Below are positions 45,689 through 54,749 of a stretch of 64,000 nt of DNA, piece after piece. Origin of the DNA: Mycobacterium noviomagense (GTDB lineage: Bacteria > Actinomycetota > Actinomycetes > Mycobacteriales > Mycobacteriaceae); assembly GCF_010731635.1 (NCBI RefSeq), contig NZ_AP022583.1, positions 3,968,001-4,032,000 of the forward strand, read 5' to 3'. The first letter of the stretch is position 1. The number at the start of each line of letters is the position of its first letter. Both the position numbers and the translations under genes were made by a program. The notes under the pieces are model-generated. The model did no database searches, was not told the origin of the DNA, and was given only the letters and a program-made list of their open reading frames with translations.

Positions 45689-47544
45689 CACGCTGCCCGT
45701 GGAGGGGAGCGATCCGCCGCTTTCATCTCCTCCGGCTGCTTCGGAGCGACGTCGTGGCCGTTGATCCGGCCGGCGCCCCACGTCAGCGCCGAGATGACCA
45801 TGAGCGTGAAGATCAGTACCACGATCCCGCCCGCGGTGAACAGCCAGGCCGGCACGTTCGGGTCGCGTTCACGCTGCAGGATCGTGACCTCGAGCACGAA
45901 CGGACGGGAGCTGGTGGCCAGCGCGGGGATCTCGGGCGCCGGAATGGCGTCGTCAGCGGGCGCCCAGATCGGCACCGCCGTCATCGTCCTGCCGTCTTGC
46001 ACGCGCAGCAACGTCTTCCACGTTCCCCATACCGGAACCGGCTGGGTGGACTGGTAGTGCCCGGGTCCGACCGGCCTGAGCCAGTCGATCACCAGACCGC
46101 GGTGATCGCTCATCCGCCCCTGCCACGACAGGATCGTCAGCCAGTCCGGGTGCTTGCTGACCAGGTCGGGCGGATTGATCTGCACGTCGGCCGACACCAT
46201 GCGCCGCCCGGGCGGGCTCGGCAGGTCGGTCAGCTTGACCGTGGCAGTGTCGTGTTTCGGCACCCGGATATGCAGTCCGTTTGCCACCCCGGCGCCGATC
46301 ACCAGCACCGTGAGCGCCACGATGCCGATGCCGATCGCCCGGCTTGGCAGCCGTTGGCTGGTCAGCACCATGCCCAGCATCGCGCCGCACAGCCCGGTCA
46401 TCACCGCCGCGGGCACGGCCATCGCCAAGGCTTCGGGCCACAGGCTTACCGGCCATGGGTAGTGGTACACGGCGCCGATCCAAAGCGACTCCAGCCACAG
46501 CCCGATCGTGCCCACCGCCAAGCCGGAAACGGCGCCGAACAGCAGCGGGCGCCGCAACACCGGTGTAAGACCGAGCAACTCGACCACCACCGCTGGACCG
46601 AGATACAGCGGAAACCAGTTGATCGGAGCTCCCAGGATCGGCCCGACCAGCAGGGCGACGGCGCCGCGCAGGGCTATCGCGAACAGGGCCGCGATAATCG
46701 CCGCTCCGCGGCCCATCGTGATGCGCGCTGCGACGGACGCGACCGCCGCCGCCGCCGCGATCAGCATCGGCTGGAACACGAGCCGGAACTGCGGGACGCC
46801 GAAGTCGAACTCGATCTGCCAGACGGACATCCCGATGAACAGACCGCCGAACGACAGGTAACGCAGGAATTTGATGAACGGGCGCTCGGGTCTTGCGTAC
46901 GCGCCCTCGGCGGGCGTGTCCGGCAGCTCTCTCCCGCCTTCGTACTCCAGCATCAGTGCCGCGTAGAGGGAGAACCCTGCACCGCCGATCATCATCAAAT
47001 GGGTTGGGCCCCAGAGTGTGACATCCTGGCCGAAGATGCGATGCCAGATGTCGTCGAGCGGGAAGCCGATCAGCGCGTAGAGCCCGCAACCGGCCATCAG
47101 CACACCCCCGACCGGGGCATACCAGTCGCGGGTGATGCGAACAGCCGCCGGCCCAGGCCTGTCGAACGGCATCACCACCGCGATCATGCCGGCGAGGAAG
47201 ATGCCGAACAGCCCGATGACGATGAAGTAGTGGGCCGGGTTGGCCAGCGGGCCGGGATCGCGGCCATTGCCGATGTGCCAGCTGACGTCCCAGATGAAGC
47301 CGAACAGAGCGCAGATGATCGAGGTGGTGAACACCAGAACAGGCAGTGCTACCCACGCAGGGCGGTCGAATCTGTTCCCCATCCGCTCGCCGGCCCGGGC
47401 CAACCAGTTGATCCGGTGCGTGCGGTGCGCATATCCGATCCACAGCATCAATGCGGCTATCACCGCCGCAGCGATACTCAGCCCTATCACCTGATTGAGC
47501 CCGGCGCCACGCGCCGGTGCTTCCGCAATAACCGCTGAGCCCAC
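45688..47544 (-). CDS. Large polytopic membrane protein with two repeated Asp/His motifs and an extracytoplasmic beta domain; unknown
   Basis: A protein of 618 residues (620 if the ATG at 47550 is used). GTG 47544 is preferred because GGGAGG lies eight bases upstream of it and only two before the ATG. About eleven membrane helices fill residues 15-405. Two similar metal-like motifs follow each other: WDVSWHIGNGRD with a later NPAH (Asp86, His90, Asp96, His105) and DDIWHRIFGQD with a later GPTH (Asp165, His168, Asp174, His182). Residues about 410-560 form a beta-rich domain outside the membrane, with RPVGPGHYQSTQPVPVWGTW resembling FixH/YtkA-type copper-related domains, followed by one final helix. 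I cannot assign a known family. It heads the coupled three-gene unit. Confidence 0.7.
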   Translation of the reverse strand: MGSAVIAEAPARGAGLNQVIGLSIAAAVIAALMLWIGYAHRTHRINWLARAGERMGNRFDRPAWVALPVLVFTTSIICALFGFIWDVSWHIGNGRDPGPLANPAHYFIVIGLFGIFLAGMIAVVMPFDRPGPAAVRITRDWYAPVGGVLMAGCGLYALIGFPLDDIWHRIFGQDVTLWGPTHLMMIGGAGFSLYAALMLEYEGGRELPDTPAEGAYARPERPFIKFLRYLSFGGLFIGMSVWQIEFDFGVPQFRLVFQPMLIAAAAAVASVAARITMGRGAAIIAALFAIALRGAVALLVGPILGAPINWFPLYLGPAVVVELLGLTPVLRRPLLFGAVSGLAVGTIGLWLESLWIGAVYHYPWPVSLWPEALAMAVPAAVMTGLCGAMLGMVLTSQRLPSRAIGIGIVALTVLVIGAGVANGLHIRVPKHDTATVKLTDLPSPPGRRMVSADVQINPPDLVSKHPDWLTILSWQGRMSDHRGLVIDWLRPVGPGHYQSTQPVPVWGTWKTLLRVQDGRTMTAVPIWAPADDAIPAPEIPALATSSRPFVLEVTILQRERDPNVPAWLFTAGGIVVLIFTLMVISALTWGAGRINGHDVAPKQPEEMKAADRSPPRAA

Positions 47545-47666
47545 CGTCATCGCCTCCCAACCGCGCTGGGCCGCCCGAGAGCCTGACCGCCGAGCGGCGA
47601 CTTACTCCACGGTAGGTTACCGATCCGCCGTGACCTCAAACACAAAAATCGTCGAACCAGGCATCG

Positions 47667-47843
47667 TCACGTCGACTTGTCGCCGACCTCGGTCTTGTCG
47701 GCCTGATCTGCGCTGCGCCTGTCGCGGATCGCGACGTACAACACCACACCCACCACGATCACTGCCGGCAAAAACGCGGGCCCTGCCAGCAGGATCCAGT
47801 GATGAGCGAGATATTCCACCCGCAACTGGCTCATGGCGTCCAT
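47667..47843 (-). CDS. Small single-helix membrane protein (58 residues), unknown
   Basis: This frame was read directly from the minus strand. It begins MDAMSQLRVEYLAHHWILLA, has one hydrophobic helix (about residues 16-38) and a charged tail (RDRRSADQADKTEVGDKST). Nearly all codons end in G or C, which supports coding. His14-His15-Trp16 stand at the helix entry. A second ATG at 47834 is an alternative start. It lies 116 bp upstream of the large membrane gene on the same strand, so it may be a small subunit of the same complex, like the single-helix subunits of respiratory oxidases. No database match can be claimed. Confidence 0.55.
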   Translation of the reverse strand: MDAMSQLRVEYLAHHWILLAGPAFLPAVIVVGVVLYVAIRDRRSADQADKTEVGDKST

Positions 47844-47931
47844 TGATCGATTGATACAGGTGAACGTACCCCGCCCGCGACCATGTCATGCATCACGCGT
47901 CGCGCGTTTGTGTGGCGGCGCGCCCGTACCC

Positions 47932-47950
47932 TAACGTGAACACGGTTTAC
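47932..47950 (+). promoter_or_regulatory. Probable bioB promoter with BioQ-type operator
   Basis: TAACGT (47932-47937) fits the -10 consensus. Overlapping its last base is TGAAC-ACG-GTTTAC (47937-47950), a near-palindrome of the form TGAAC-N3-GTT(T)AC. The TetR-family repressor BioQ of M. smegmatis is known to bind such a box at biotin genes. No bioQ gene is in the window. Confidence 0.5.
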
Positions 47951-48004
47951 GCCGGCCACGGCGAGCCTGGCGAAGTTTTGTGTGCGAACACGAGGGAGTA
48001 CCGG

Positions 48005-49024
48005 GTGACTCAGGCGGCGACTCGGCCCACCACCGACATTCTGGCGGTCGCTCGCGAGCAGGTGTTGCAGCGCGGCGAGGGACTCAGCCGTGACCAGGTG
48101 CTGCAGGTATTGCAGCTGCCCGACGACCGGCTCGAGGAACTGCTTGCCCTGGCCCATGAGGTCCGAATGGCCTGGTGTGGGCCCGACGTCGAAGTGGAAG
48201 GCATCATCAGCCTGAAAACCGGTGGCTGCCCGGAAGATTGCCACTTCTGCTCACAGTCGGGGCTTTTCGCCTCGCCGGTTCGCAGTGCCTGGCTCGACGT
48301 TCCGAGCTTGGTAGAAGCGGCCAAGCAGACGGCGAAGACGGGAGCCACAGAATTCTGCATCGTGGCCGCGGTGCGCGGACCCGACGACCGGCTGATGGCA
48401 CAGGTCGCCGCCGGGATGGAAGCGATCCGCAACGAAGTCGACATCCACATCGCGTGCTCGTTGGGAATGCTCAGCGCCGAGCAGGTCGAGCAGCTGGCGG
48501 CGATGGGGGTGCATCGCTACAACCACAACCTTGAAACCGCCCGCTCGTTCTTCCCCAACGTCGTGACCACCCACACCTGGGAAGAGCGGTGGGACACCTT
48601 GTCGATGGTGCGCGAGGCCGGGATGGAGGTGTGCTGCGGCGGCATCCTGGGCATGGGGGAGACGCTGGAGCAGCGCGCCGAATTCGCCGCCGAACTCGGC
48701 GAACTCGGTCCGGACGAGGTGCCGCTGAACTTCCTCAACCCGCGGCCGGGCACACCGTTCGGCGACTTGGAGGTGCTGCCGGCCAGTGAGGCTCTCAAGG
48801 CGGTGGCCGCGTTCCGGCTGGCGCTGCCTCGCACGATGCTGCGGTTCGCCGGCGGCCGCGAGATCACGCTCGGCGACCTGGGTGCCAAGCGGGGCATGCT
48901 GGGCGGCATCAACGCCGTAATCGTCGGCAACTACCTGACCACGCTGGGCCGTCCGGCCGAAGCCGACCTGCAACTGCTCGACGATCTGCAGATGCCGATC
49001 AAGGCGCTCAACGCAAGCCTGTAG
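48005..49024 (+). CDS. bioB: Biotin synthase
   Basis: A 339-residue radical SAM enzyme that inserts sulfur into dethiobiotin. The radical SAM cluster motif is [12 protein letters not shown] near residue 72-79, and the residues that hold the second, sulfur-donating cluster are in the blocks [22 protein letters not shown] and [15 protein letters not shown] 48005 has GAGGGAG six bases upstream; the frame runs open to 47888 but that leader has no family similarity. It heads an operon with bsaP and a membrane gene. Confidence 0.97.
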   Translation: MTQAATRPTTDILAVAREQVLQRGEGLSRDQVLQVLQLPDDRLEELLALAHEVRMAWCGPDVEVEGIISLKTGGCPEDCHFCSQSGLFASPVRSAWLDVPSLVEAAKQTAKTGATEFCIVAAVRGPDDRLMAQVAAGMEAIRNEVDIHIACSLGMLSAEQVEQLAAMGVHRYNHNLETARSFFPNVVTTHTWEERWDTLSMVREAGMEVCCGGILGMGETLEQRAEFAAELGELGPDEVPLNFLNPRPGTPFGDLEVLPASEALKAVAAFRLALPRTMLRFAGGREITLGDLGAKRGMLGGINAVIVGNYLTTLGRPAEADLQLLDDLQMPIKALNASL

Positions 49025-49037
49025 ATACTAGAGGTCA

Positions 49038-49268
49038 ATGGTTCGCGATCTGCCCGCTCCGGTCGGCGCGGGCGTCTACAACGTCTACACCGGGGATCCG
49101 GCGGGCACCTCGGTGTCGCCGACGGCAGCGCAGCTGGGACTCGAGCCGCCTCGATTCTGCGCGGAATGCGGCCGTCGCATGGTGGTGCAAGTCCGGCCCG
49201 ACGGTTGGTGGGCGAAGTGCTCCCGCCACGGTCTGGTGGACTCCGCCGACCTGGACGCACAGCGATGA
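49038..49268 (+). CDS. bsaP: Biotin synthase auxiliary protein
   Basis: A 76-residue protein, orthologue of Rv1590. It has a metal-type pattern Cys41-x2-Cys44 (FCAECGRRM) and Cys61-x2-His64 (AKCSRHG). Mycobacterial proteins of this family have recently been described as partners needed for biotin synthase turnover, and the gene here is 13 bases after bioB, which fits. My recollection is that it carries an iron-sulfur cluster; the sequence shows the three cysteines needed but does not prove it. Its stop overlaps the next ATG by four bases. Confidence 0.85.
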   Translation: MVRDLPAPVGAGVYNVYTGDPAGTSVSPTAAQLGLEPPRFCAECGRRMVVQVRPDGWWAKCSRHGLVDSADLDAQR

Positions 49269-49924
49269 GCGAGCCGCAGCCTTCCGACGCTCCTCGTACG
49301 TCGCGGCGGCGAGCGATCGCCGTAGTGGTGTCGAGCCTTGTGGCGAGCGGCGTGGTGGTTGGTGGGCTGTGGGCGTGGATCGCGCCGAGCATTCACGGCG
49401 TCGTGGCACTGACCCACGAGGGCGATCGGGTGCTCGATTACCTCGGCAACGAAGCCGACCACTTCTTTGTTGCCGCGTTTCTGATGCTGGGCCTGTTGAC
49501 ATTGGTCGCGGTGGTGGCTGCGGTGCTGGTGTGGCAGTGGCGGGCACACCGCGGACCGGCAATGGTGGCCGGGCTGTCGATCGGCATGGTCGGCGCCGCC
49601 GCGGTCGCGACAGCGCTGGCTGGGCTGCTGGTGCACGCCCGCTACGGCGTCGTGGACATCGAGCGGGCCCCGGTGACGCCCCAGCACCGCGTGCACTACT
49701 TCACCGAGGCGCCGCCGGTGTTCTTCGGTCATGGGCCGCTGCAGATCGCCTGCACGCTGCTGTTGCCGGCTGCCACGGCAGCACTCGTGTATGCCCTGCT
49801 CGTCGCATCGGCAACCCGTGACGACCTCGGGGGCTATCCGGCCGTGGAGTCACCGGAAGCGCCGGCGACGGTCGCGATGTCGCCGGGTGCCACGGGGCAC
49901 GATGGCTCGGCTTCTTGCTCGTAA
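49265..49924 (+). CDS. Conserved mycobacterial membrane protein, DUF2567 (Rv1591 type)
   Basis: A 219-residue protein with four hydrophobic helices (about residues 18-40, 68-92, 100-125 and 155-180). Between helices 1 and 2 is an extracytoplasmic loop ([20 protein letters not shown]). The C terminus is polar. It matches Rv1591, a protein of unknown function with a DUF2567 domain. ATG 49265 overlaps the bsaP stop, so it is translationally coupled to the biotin genes, but a transport or other role in that pathway is only a guess. It converges on the lipase gene with 36 bp between. Confidence 0.85.
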   Translation: MSEPQPSDAPRTSRRRAIAVVVSSLVASGVVVGGLWAWIAPSIHGVVALTHEGDRVLDYLGNEADHFFVAAFLMLGLLTLVAVVAAVLVWQWRAHRGPAMVAGLSIGMVGAAAVATALAGLLVHARYGVVDIERAPVTPQHRVHYFTEAPPVFFGHGPLQIACTLLLPAATAALVYALLVASATRDDLGGYPAVESPEAPATVAMSPGATGHDGSASCS

Positions 49925-49960
49925 GCTGCGCTTACTCGCCGTCGCCTTCGCGCGTCATAG

Positions 49961-51298
49961 CTACAGCGGGCGTCGGCGCACTGGCCTGCCGGTGATGACC
50001 TTCGCCGCGATCTTGCCCAGCCTGGCCATGCCGATGTAGGTGGCCGGGTTGAGGATGGTCGGCCACGTTGTGCGGATCACGTGGTCGGTCAGCGGCCGCC
50101 GAGCGAACCGGTCCTGCAACCAGCGCAGCGTCATCGGCGCCGACATCGGATGCAGCAGGAGGTGTTCGTTGAAGGCATCGCGGTGGTAGGTGACATCGGC
50201 GCCGCCACCGGAATAGGCATCGGCCAGGGCGTCGATGTCGTCGACGGCAATGAGGTAGTCATGCACCGCCTGAACGATCAGCACCGGAGGCGTCGGCACC
50301 GTTTTGCCCAACTTGATGTTGTCGAACACGTATTGGACTTCCGGCATCTCGAGGATCTCCTCGAGCGGACGGTCGAGGTATTTGCCGACGTTCTTGCCGG
50401 CCATCCGGATGACCGCGCCGACCGTCGTCATGTCCTCGAGTTCGCACAGCAAGGTGCGTCCCTCTTCGCTGGTGTGCTCCTTGATCACCCGGTCAAGGTC
50501 GGGGTAGACGTGGGCCAGCGCCGCAATCACCAGTGCGGGCAAACCGGCCAGGAAGCCGCCGTTGAGCCGCCGGAACGTATGGCCAAGATCGCCGACGGGC
50601 GATCCCAGCACCGCACCGACGATGTCGAGCTCGGGCGCGTAGTCGGCGCACAGCTCGGCAGCCCACGCGGTGGCCAGCCCGCCACCCGAGTAGCCCCACA
50701 ACGCCACCGGCGCCGACGTCGACAACCCCAGGCGCTCCGAGCCGAGGGCGGCGCGCACCCCGTCCAGAATGCTGTAGCCCGGCTCGTAAGGGGCGCCCCA
50801 CATCCCGTGGCGGCCTTCGTGGTCCGGCACCGACACCGCCCACCCCTCGGCCAGGGCGGCGTTGATCAGCAAGAACTCCAGCGGCGCCAACGCGCCGATC
50901 GCCTTGGCGTAGCGCCGCAGCGCGTAGGACGGGAAACAGCGGGACGCCACCGCGTCGATCGCGCACTGATACGACAGCAGCGGGCAGGGCTGCCCCGGTG
51001 CGACCTCCCGGGGAACGATCACCGTGGTGACGGTGGCCTCCGGCTTACCGTTCATGTCGGTCGTGCGGTACAGCAGCTGCGTGGCAACGGTCCGTTGCGG
51101 TACCAGGCCCAAAAACGCCAGCTCGACCTCGCGGGAGCGCAACACGGTGCCTGGCAGTGCGTGCTCATAGCCGGGTGGCGGCTCGTAGAACGGGTCGTCC
51201 GACGGCAGCAGCGGGCGCTGCTTGCGGCGCAGCTCTTCGTGCGGGGGGCGGGCGATCCATTCGGCGCCGGTGGCGCTTGCGAGGGTGGCTGGGTCCAT
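49961..51298 (-). CDS. Secretory-lipase-family hydrolase (Rv1592c type)
   Basis: A 445-residue alpha/beta hydrolase of the LIP (secretory lipase) family. The nucleophile serine is in the GxSxG elbow [14 protein letters not shown] near residue 185; the acid and base follow in [13 protein letters not shown] and FNEHLLLHP. Its M. tuberculosis orthologue Rv1592c is annotated as a lipase or esterase. No classical signal peptide is visible at the start. ATG 51298 ([19 protein letters not shown]) matches the family, although the frame is open to 51358. Two TTAAGA repeats lie just upstream. Confidence 0.88.
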   Translation of the reverse strand: MDPATLASATGAEWIARPPHEELRRKQRPLLPSDDPFYEPPPGYEHALPGTVLRSREVELAFLGLVPQRTVATQLLYRTTDMNGKPEATVTTVIVPREVAPGQPCPLLSYQCAIDAVASRCFPSYALRRYAKAIGALAPLEFLLINAALAEGWAVSVPDHEGRHGMWGAPYEPGYSILDGVRAALGSERLGLSTSAPVALWGYSGGGLATAWAAELCADYAPELDIVGAVLGSPVGDLGHTFRRLNGGFLAGLPALVIAALAHVYPDLDRVIKEHTSEEGRTLLCELEDMTTVGAVIRMAGKNVGKYLDRPLEEILEMPEVQYVFDNIKLGKTVPTPPVLIVQAVHDYLIAVDDIDALADAYSGGGADVTYHRDAFNEHLLLHPMSAPMTLRWLQDRFARRPLTDHVIRTTWPTILNPATYIGMARLGKIAAKVITGRPVRRRPL

Positions 51299-51312
51299 CC
51301 CGGCATTGTTAC

Positions 51313-51329
51313 TTAAGAGGGTATTAAGA
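51313..51329. promoter_or_regulatory. AT-rich direct repeat upstream of the lipase gene
   Basis: TTAAGA occurs at 51313-51318 and 51324-51329, eleven bases (one helix turn) apart, inside an otherwise GC-rich 74-bp gap. It is placed where an activator or repressor of the lipase gene could bind; no known regulator consensus is recognised. Confidence 0.3.
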
Positions 51330-51372
51330 ATCCAGTCGGCCCGCCCACCGACGATCACGGTTGGGTCACATC

Positions 51373-52077
51373 TCAGCTGGGCGGGCGCAGCGCCGCGAAC
51401 TCGTCGGTGACCCTCAGCTGCGAATCGGTGAACCGGTACAACGCGGGTGGACGGCCCCCACTGCGGCCCGACTGAGCGATGGTGCCGGTCTGCGTGATGA
51501 CGCCACGGCGGGCCAGCACCCGCTGCAGGTTCGTCGCGTCAACCTGGTAGCCCAGCGCGGCGCCGTAGATGTCTCGCAGCGTAGACAGCGCGAATTCCTT
51601 TGGGGCCAAGGCAAATCCGATGTTGGTGTAGGACATCTTGGCGACCAGTCGGGTCCGGGCGTGGGCCACCATCGGGCCGTGGTCGAACGCCATCGGCGGC
51701 AGTGCAGTCACCGGATGCCAGCGGGTGTCGGGCGGCAGCTCCGGCGTGGCGGGGGAGGGCACCAGTCCCAGAAACGTCGATGCGATCACTCGATCACCGG
51801 GCACCCGGCGAGGATCGGAGAACACCGCCAGCTGCTCAAGGTGTGCAATCTCACGCAGATCCACCTTCTCGGCCAATTGCCGACGAACCGAGGTCGTCAA
51901 GTCCTCGTCGTGGCGTAGCCGCCCGCCGGGCAGTGCCCACGCCCCCAGCTGCGGCTCACGTGCGCGCTGCCACAACAGCACATTGAGCTGCGGTTTCTCG
52001 CTGCCACAGGGTCTTTCGGCACCCCGAACCTGGAACACGACGGCGAGAACCTCGTGGCCAGTGCTACCATGAAGCAC
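51373..52077 (-). CDS. nrtR: NrtR-type NAD regulator (Nudix domain plus winged helix)
   Basis: A 234-residue regulator, orthologue of Rv1593c. Residues 1-150 form a Nudix fold with a decayed Nudix box: the usual REUxEExGU helix reads RQLAEKVDL, losing two catalytic acids, so it should sense ADP-ribose-like ligands rather than hydrolyse them. The C-terminal winged helix (residues 155-230, [16 protein letters not shown]) binds DNA. NrtR represses the NAD synthesis genes nadABC in M. smegmatis. GTG 52077 follows a TACAAT box by seven bases, and a perfect palindrome overlaps that promoter, so autoregulation is expected. It is divergent from nadA. Confidence 0.9.
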   Translation of the reverse strand: MLHGSTGHEVLAVVFQVRGAERPCGSEKPQLNVLLWQRAREPQLGAWALPGGRLRHDEDLTTSVRRQLAEKVDLREIAHLEQLAVFSDPRRVPGDRVIASTFLGLVPSPATPELPPDTRWHPVTALPPMAFDHGPMVAHARTRLVAKMSYTNIGFALAPKEFALSTLRDIYGAALGYQVDATNLQRVLARRGVITQTGTIAQSGRSGGRPPALYRFTDSQLRVTDEFAALRPPS

Positions 52078-52100
52078 GTTTTCGATTGTAAGTCGAAAAC
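52078..52100. promoter_or_regulatory. NrtR operator between nrtR and nadA
   Basis: GTTTTCGA (52078-52085) and TCGAAAAC (52093-52100) form a perfect eight-base inverted repeat with a seven-base spacer. It covers the nrtR -10 box (TACAAT on the minus strand, 52090-52085) and lies 25 bases before the nadA ATG, so one site could control both directions. Confidence 0.75.
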
Positions 52101-52125
52101 CTCCTCAGGGCGAAAGGAAACGGCC

Positions 52126-53175
52126 ATGACGGTCCTGAATCGCACGGACACGCTGGCGGATGACTTGGCTGCCCGCATCATCGACTCACCGGCCGGCTAC
52201 ACCGGTATCGACGGCGACGAACAGTGGGCCGCGGAGGTCCGCCGGCTGGCGCAGCTACGCAACGCCACCATATTGGCGCACAACTACCAGCTGCCGGCCA
52301 TCCAGGACGTCGCCAACCACGTGGGTGACTCGCTGGCACTGTCGCGGATAGCGGCCGACGCTTCTGAAGACACCATCGTGTTCTGCGGTGTGCACTTCAT
52401 GGCCGAGACCGCCAAAATCCTGAGCCCGCAGAAGACCGTGCTGATTCCCGATCAGCGGGCCGGCTGTTCGCTGGCCGACTCGATCACCGCGGAGGACCTG
52501 CAGGCCTGGAAGGACGAGCACCCGGGTGCGGTCGTGGTGTCCTACGTCAACACCAGCGCCGCGGTGAAGGCGCTCACCGACATCTGCTGCACGTCGTCGA
52601 ATGCCGTCGACGTGGTCAACTCCATCGACCCGGACCGCGAGGTGTTGTTCTGCCCCGACCAATTCCTCGGGGCGCACGCGCGCCGCATGACCGGCCGGGA
52701 GAACCTGCACGTGTGGGCCGGCGAATGCCACGTGCACGCCGGGATCAACGGCGACGAGCTGGCCGGCCAGGCCCGCAGCCACCCCGACGCCGAACTGTAT
52801 GTACACCCCGAATGCGGTTGCGCGACTTCGGCTTTGTATCTCGCCGGTGAAGGCGCCTTCCCGCAGGAGCGGGTGAAGATCCTGTCCACCGGCGGAATGC
52901 TCGACGCCGCCCGCGCCACCCACGCCCGTCAGGTGCTGGTTGCCACCGAGGTCGGCATGCTGTATCAGCTGCGGCGGGCCGCGCCCGGTGTCGACTTCCA
53001 GGCGGTCAACGACCGCGCGTCGTGCAAGTACATGAAGATGATCACCCCCGCAGCGCTGTTGCGTTGCCTGCTCGACGGCGTCGACGAGGTCGACGTCGAC
53101 CCCGAGACGTCGCAGCGGGCGCGGCGCAGCGTGCAGCGGATGATCGAGATCGGCCAGCCCGGCGGCGGCGAATGA
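52126..53175 (+). CDS. nadA: Quinolinate synthase
   Basis: A 349-residue iron-sulfur enzyme that condenses iminoaspartate with dihydroxyacetone phosphate to quinolinate. The three cysteines expected to hold the 4Fe-4S cluster lie in AGCSLAD, the region [11 protein letters not shown] or nearby, and [11 protein letters not shown]; the substrate block [14 protein letters not shown] is intact. ATG 52126 has AAAGGAAA about six bases upstream; the frame is open to 52054 but that would include the operator. Its stop overlaps nadB by four bases. Confidence 0.95.
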   Translation: MTVLNRTDTLADDLAARIIDSPAGYTGIDGDEQWAAEVRRLAQLRNATILAHNYQLPAIQDVANHVGDSLALSRIAADASEDTIVFCGVHFMAETAKILSPQKTVLIPDQRAGCSLADSITAEDLQAWKDEHPGAVVVSYVNTSAAVKALTDICCTSSNAVDVVNSIDPDREVLFCPDQFLGAHARRMTGRENLHVWAGECHVHAGINGDELAGQARSHPDAELYVHPECGCATSALYLAGEGAFPQERVKILSTGGMLDAARATHARQVLVATEVGMLYQLRRAAPGVDFQAVNDRASCKYMKMITPAALLRCLLDGVDEVDVDPETSQRARRSVQRMIEIGQPGGGE

Positions 53176-54749
53176 GCACGGCTCCGGCCTGGCAGCAGTC
53201 GGCCGACGTCGTCGTCATCGGCACCGGCGTGGGTGGACTGGCTGCCGCGCTGGCTGCCCATCGCGCCGGCCGCCGTGTGATGGTGCTCAGCAAGGCGCAC
53301 CAGAAGAGCGGAATGACAGCCACCCACTACGCCCAGGGCGGAATTGCGGTGGTACTGCCCGACAGCGCCGACTCGGTAGACGCTCACGTCGCCGACACGC
53401 TCGCCGCGGGCGGGGGCCTTTGTGACCCGGAGGCGGTGCGTTCCATCGTCGCCGACGGCTATCGCGCCGTGGCCGAATTGGCAAGGTATGGAGCACAATT
53501 CGACGCATCTTTGTCCGGCGGCTGGGCAGTGACCAGAGAAGGCGGGCACTCGCGGCGCCGGGTGGTGCACGCCGGCGGTGACGCCACCGGGGCCGAGGTT
53601 CAACGCGTGCTCGACAATGCCGCTGCCGCTTTGGATATCCGCACCGACCACACCGCCGTACGGGTGCTGCACGACGACACCGCGGTGACCGGGGTATCGG
53701 TGCTCAACGCCGACGGACTCGGCGTCGTGCATGCGCCGTCGGTGATCTTGGCCACCGGCGGGCTCGGGCACCTCTACAGCGCGACCACGAATCCCGACGG
53801 CTCCACCGGCGACGGCATTGCGCTTGCGCTATGGGCCGGTGTCCCGGTCAGCGATATCGAGTTCATCCAGTTCCACCCGACCATGCTGTTCGACGGGCAT
53901 ACCGGAGGGCGGCGTCCGCTGGTCACCGAGGCGATCCGCGGTGAGGGCGCCACATTGGTTGACGCCCACGGTGATTCGGTGATTGCCGGCGTGCATCCGA
54001 TGGGTGATCTGGCGCCCCGCGACGTGGTGGCGGCCGCCATCGACGCGCGACTGAAAGCAACCGGTGATCCGTGTGTCTATCTGGACGCCCGAGGGATCGC
54101 AGGCTTCGAGTCCCGCTTCCCGACGGTCACCGCAGCCTGTCAGGCCCTGGGCATCGACCCTGTGCGCGAACCGATTCCGGTGGTTCCGGGCGCGCACTAC
54201 AGCTGCGGCGGCGTCGTCACCGATGTCGACGGAAGCACGGAGTTGCCCGGGCTGTTCGCGGCCGGCGAGGTGGCCAGAACCGGGATGCATGGCGCCAACA
54301 GGTTGGCGTCCAACAGCCTGCTGGAGGGCCTGGTTGTCGGCGGGCGCGCCGGGCGAGCGGCGGCCACGCACGCGGCGGCCGTCGGACATCCACACGCGAC
54401 ATTGCCTGAGGCAGTTGTTGGTTGGGCGCTGGAACGCGGCGAGCTGCAGCGTGCGATGACCAGCGATGCGTCGGTGGTCCGCGATGCCGTCGGGCTGCGC
54501 CGGTTGGTCGACACGCTGTCCGCGGCGGCCCTTCGCCGAACGGCGGACCGCGCCGACGTCGAAGACGTGGGGTTGACTCTGACCGCCCGCGCCGTCGCCG
54601 CCGCCGCACTGGCCCGCGACGAGAGCCGGGGCTGCCACAATCGCGCGGACCACCCGCACGCCGTTCCCGAACAGGCCCGCAGCAGTGTGGTTCGGCTGGC
54701 CGACGACCAAACCACGGTTCACGTCGAGGCGCTCGCGGCGGTGTGCTGA
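53172..54749 (+). CDS. nadB: L-aspartate oxidase
   Basis: A 525-residue FAD enzyme that oxidises aspartate to iminoaspartate, the substrate of NadA. The FAD-binding loop is [18 protein letters not shown] near the N terminus; the flavin and substrate blocks [28 protein letters not shown] and [20 protein letters not shown] follow. The ATG at 53172 overlaps the nadA stop and the stop overlaps nadC by one base, so nadABC are coupled. The C-terminal helical domain is slightly shorter than in E. coli NadB. Confidence 0.95.
   Translation: MSTAPAWQQSADVVVIGTGVGGLAAALAAHRAGRRVMVLSKAHQKSGMTATHYAQGGIAVVLPDSADSVDAHVADTLAAGGGLCDPEAVRSIVADGYRAVAELARYGAQFDASLSGGWAVTREGGHSRRRVVHAGGDATGAEVQRVLDNAAAALDIRTDHTAVRVLHDDTAVTGVSVLNADGLGVVHAPSVILATGGLGHLYSATTNPDGSTGDGIALALWAGVPVSDIEFIQFHPTMLFDGHTGGRRPLVTEAIRGEGATLVDAHGDSVIAGVHPMGDLAPRDVVAAAIDARLKATGDPCVYLDARGIAGFESRFPTVTAACQALGIDPVREPIPVVPGAHYSCGGVVTDVDGSTELPGLFAAGEVARTGMHGANRLASNSLLEGLVVGGRAGRAAATHAAAVGHPHATLPEAVVGWALERGELQRAMTSDASVVRDAVGLRRLVDTLSAAALRRTADRADVEDVGLTLTARAVAAAALARDESRGCHNRADHPHAVPEQARSSVVRLADDQTTVHVEALAAVC

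Noticed and set aside
45754..47538. A 594-codon plus-strand frame opposite the large membrane gene
   Set aside because: Translation is rich in Arg, His and Gln with no domains; the minus-strand frame has clear membrane helices and coupled neighbours.
43950..47843. Particulate methane/hydrocarbon monooxygenase (pmoCAB/hmoCAB) as the identity of the membrane operon
   Set aside because: Subunit lengths and helix numbers do not fit (PmoA and PmoC are about 250 residues, PmoB about 400), and the signature motifs are not seen; only the general theme of cupredoxin plus two polytopic proteins is shared.
47617..47889. A 90-codon minus-strand frame upstream of the membrane operon
   Set aside because: It overlaps the 58-residue single-helix frame in another phase, has no hydrophobic segment or family pattern, and has poorer third-position bias.
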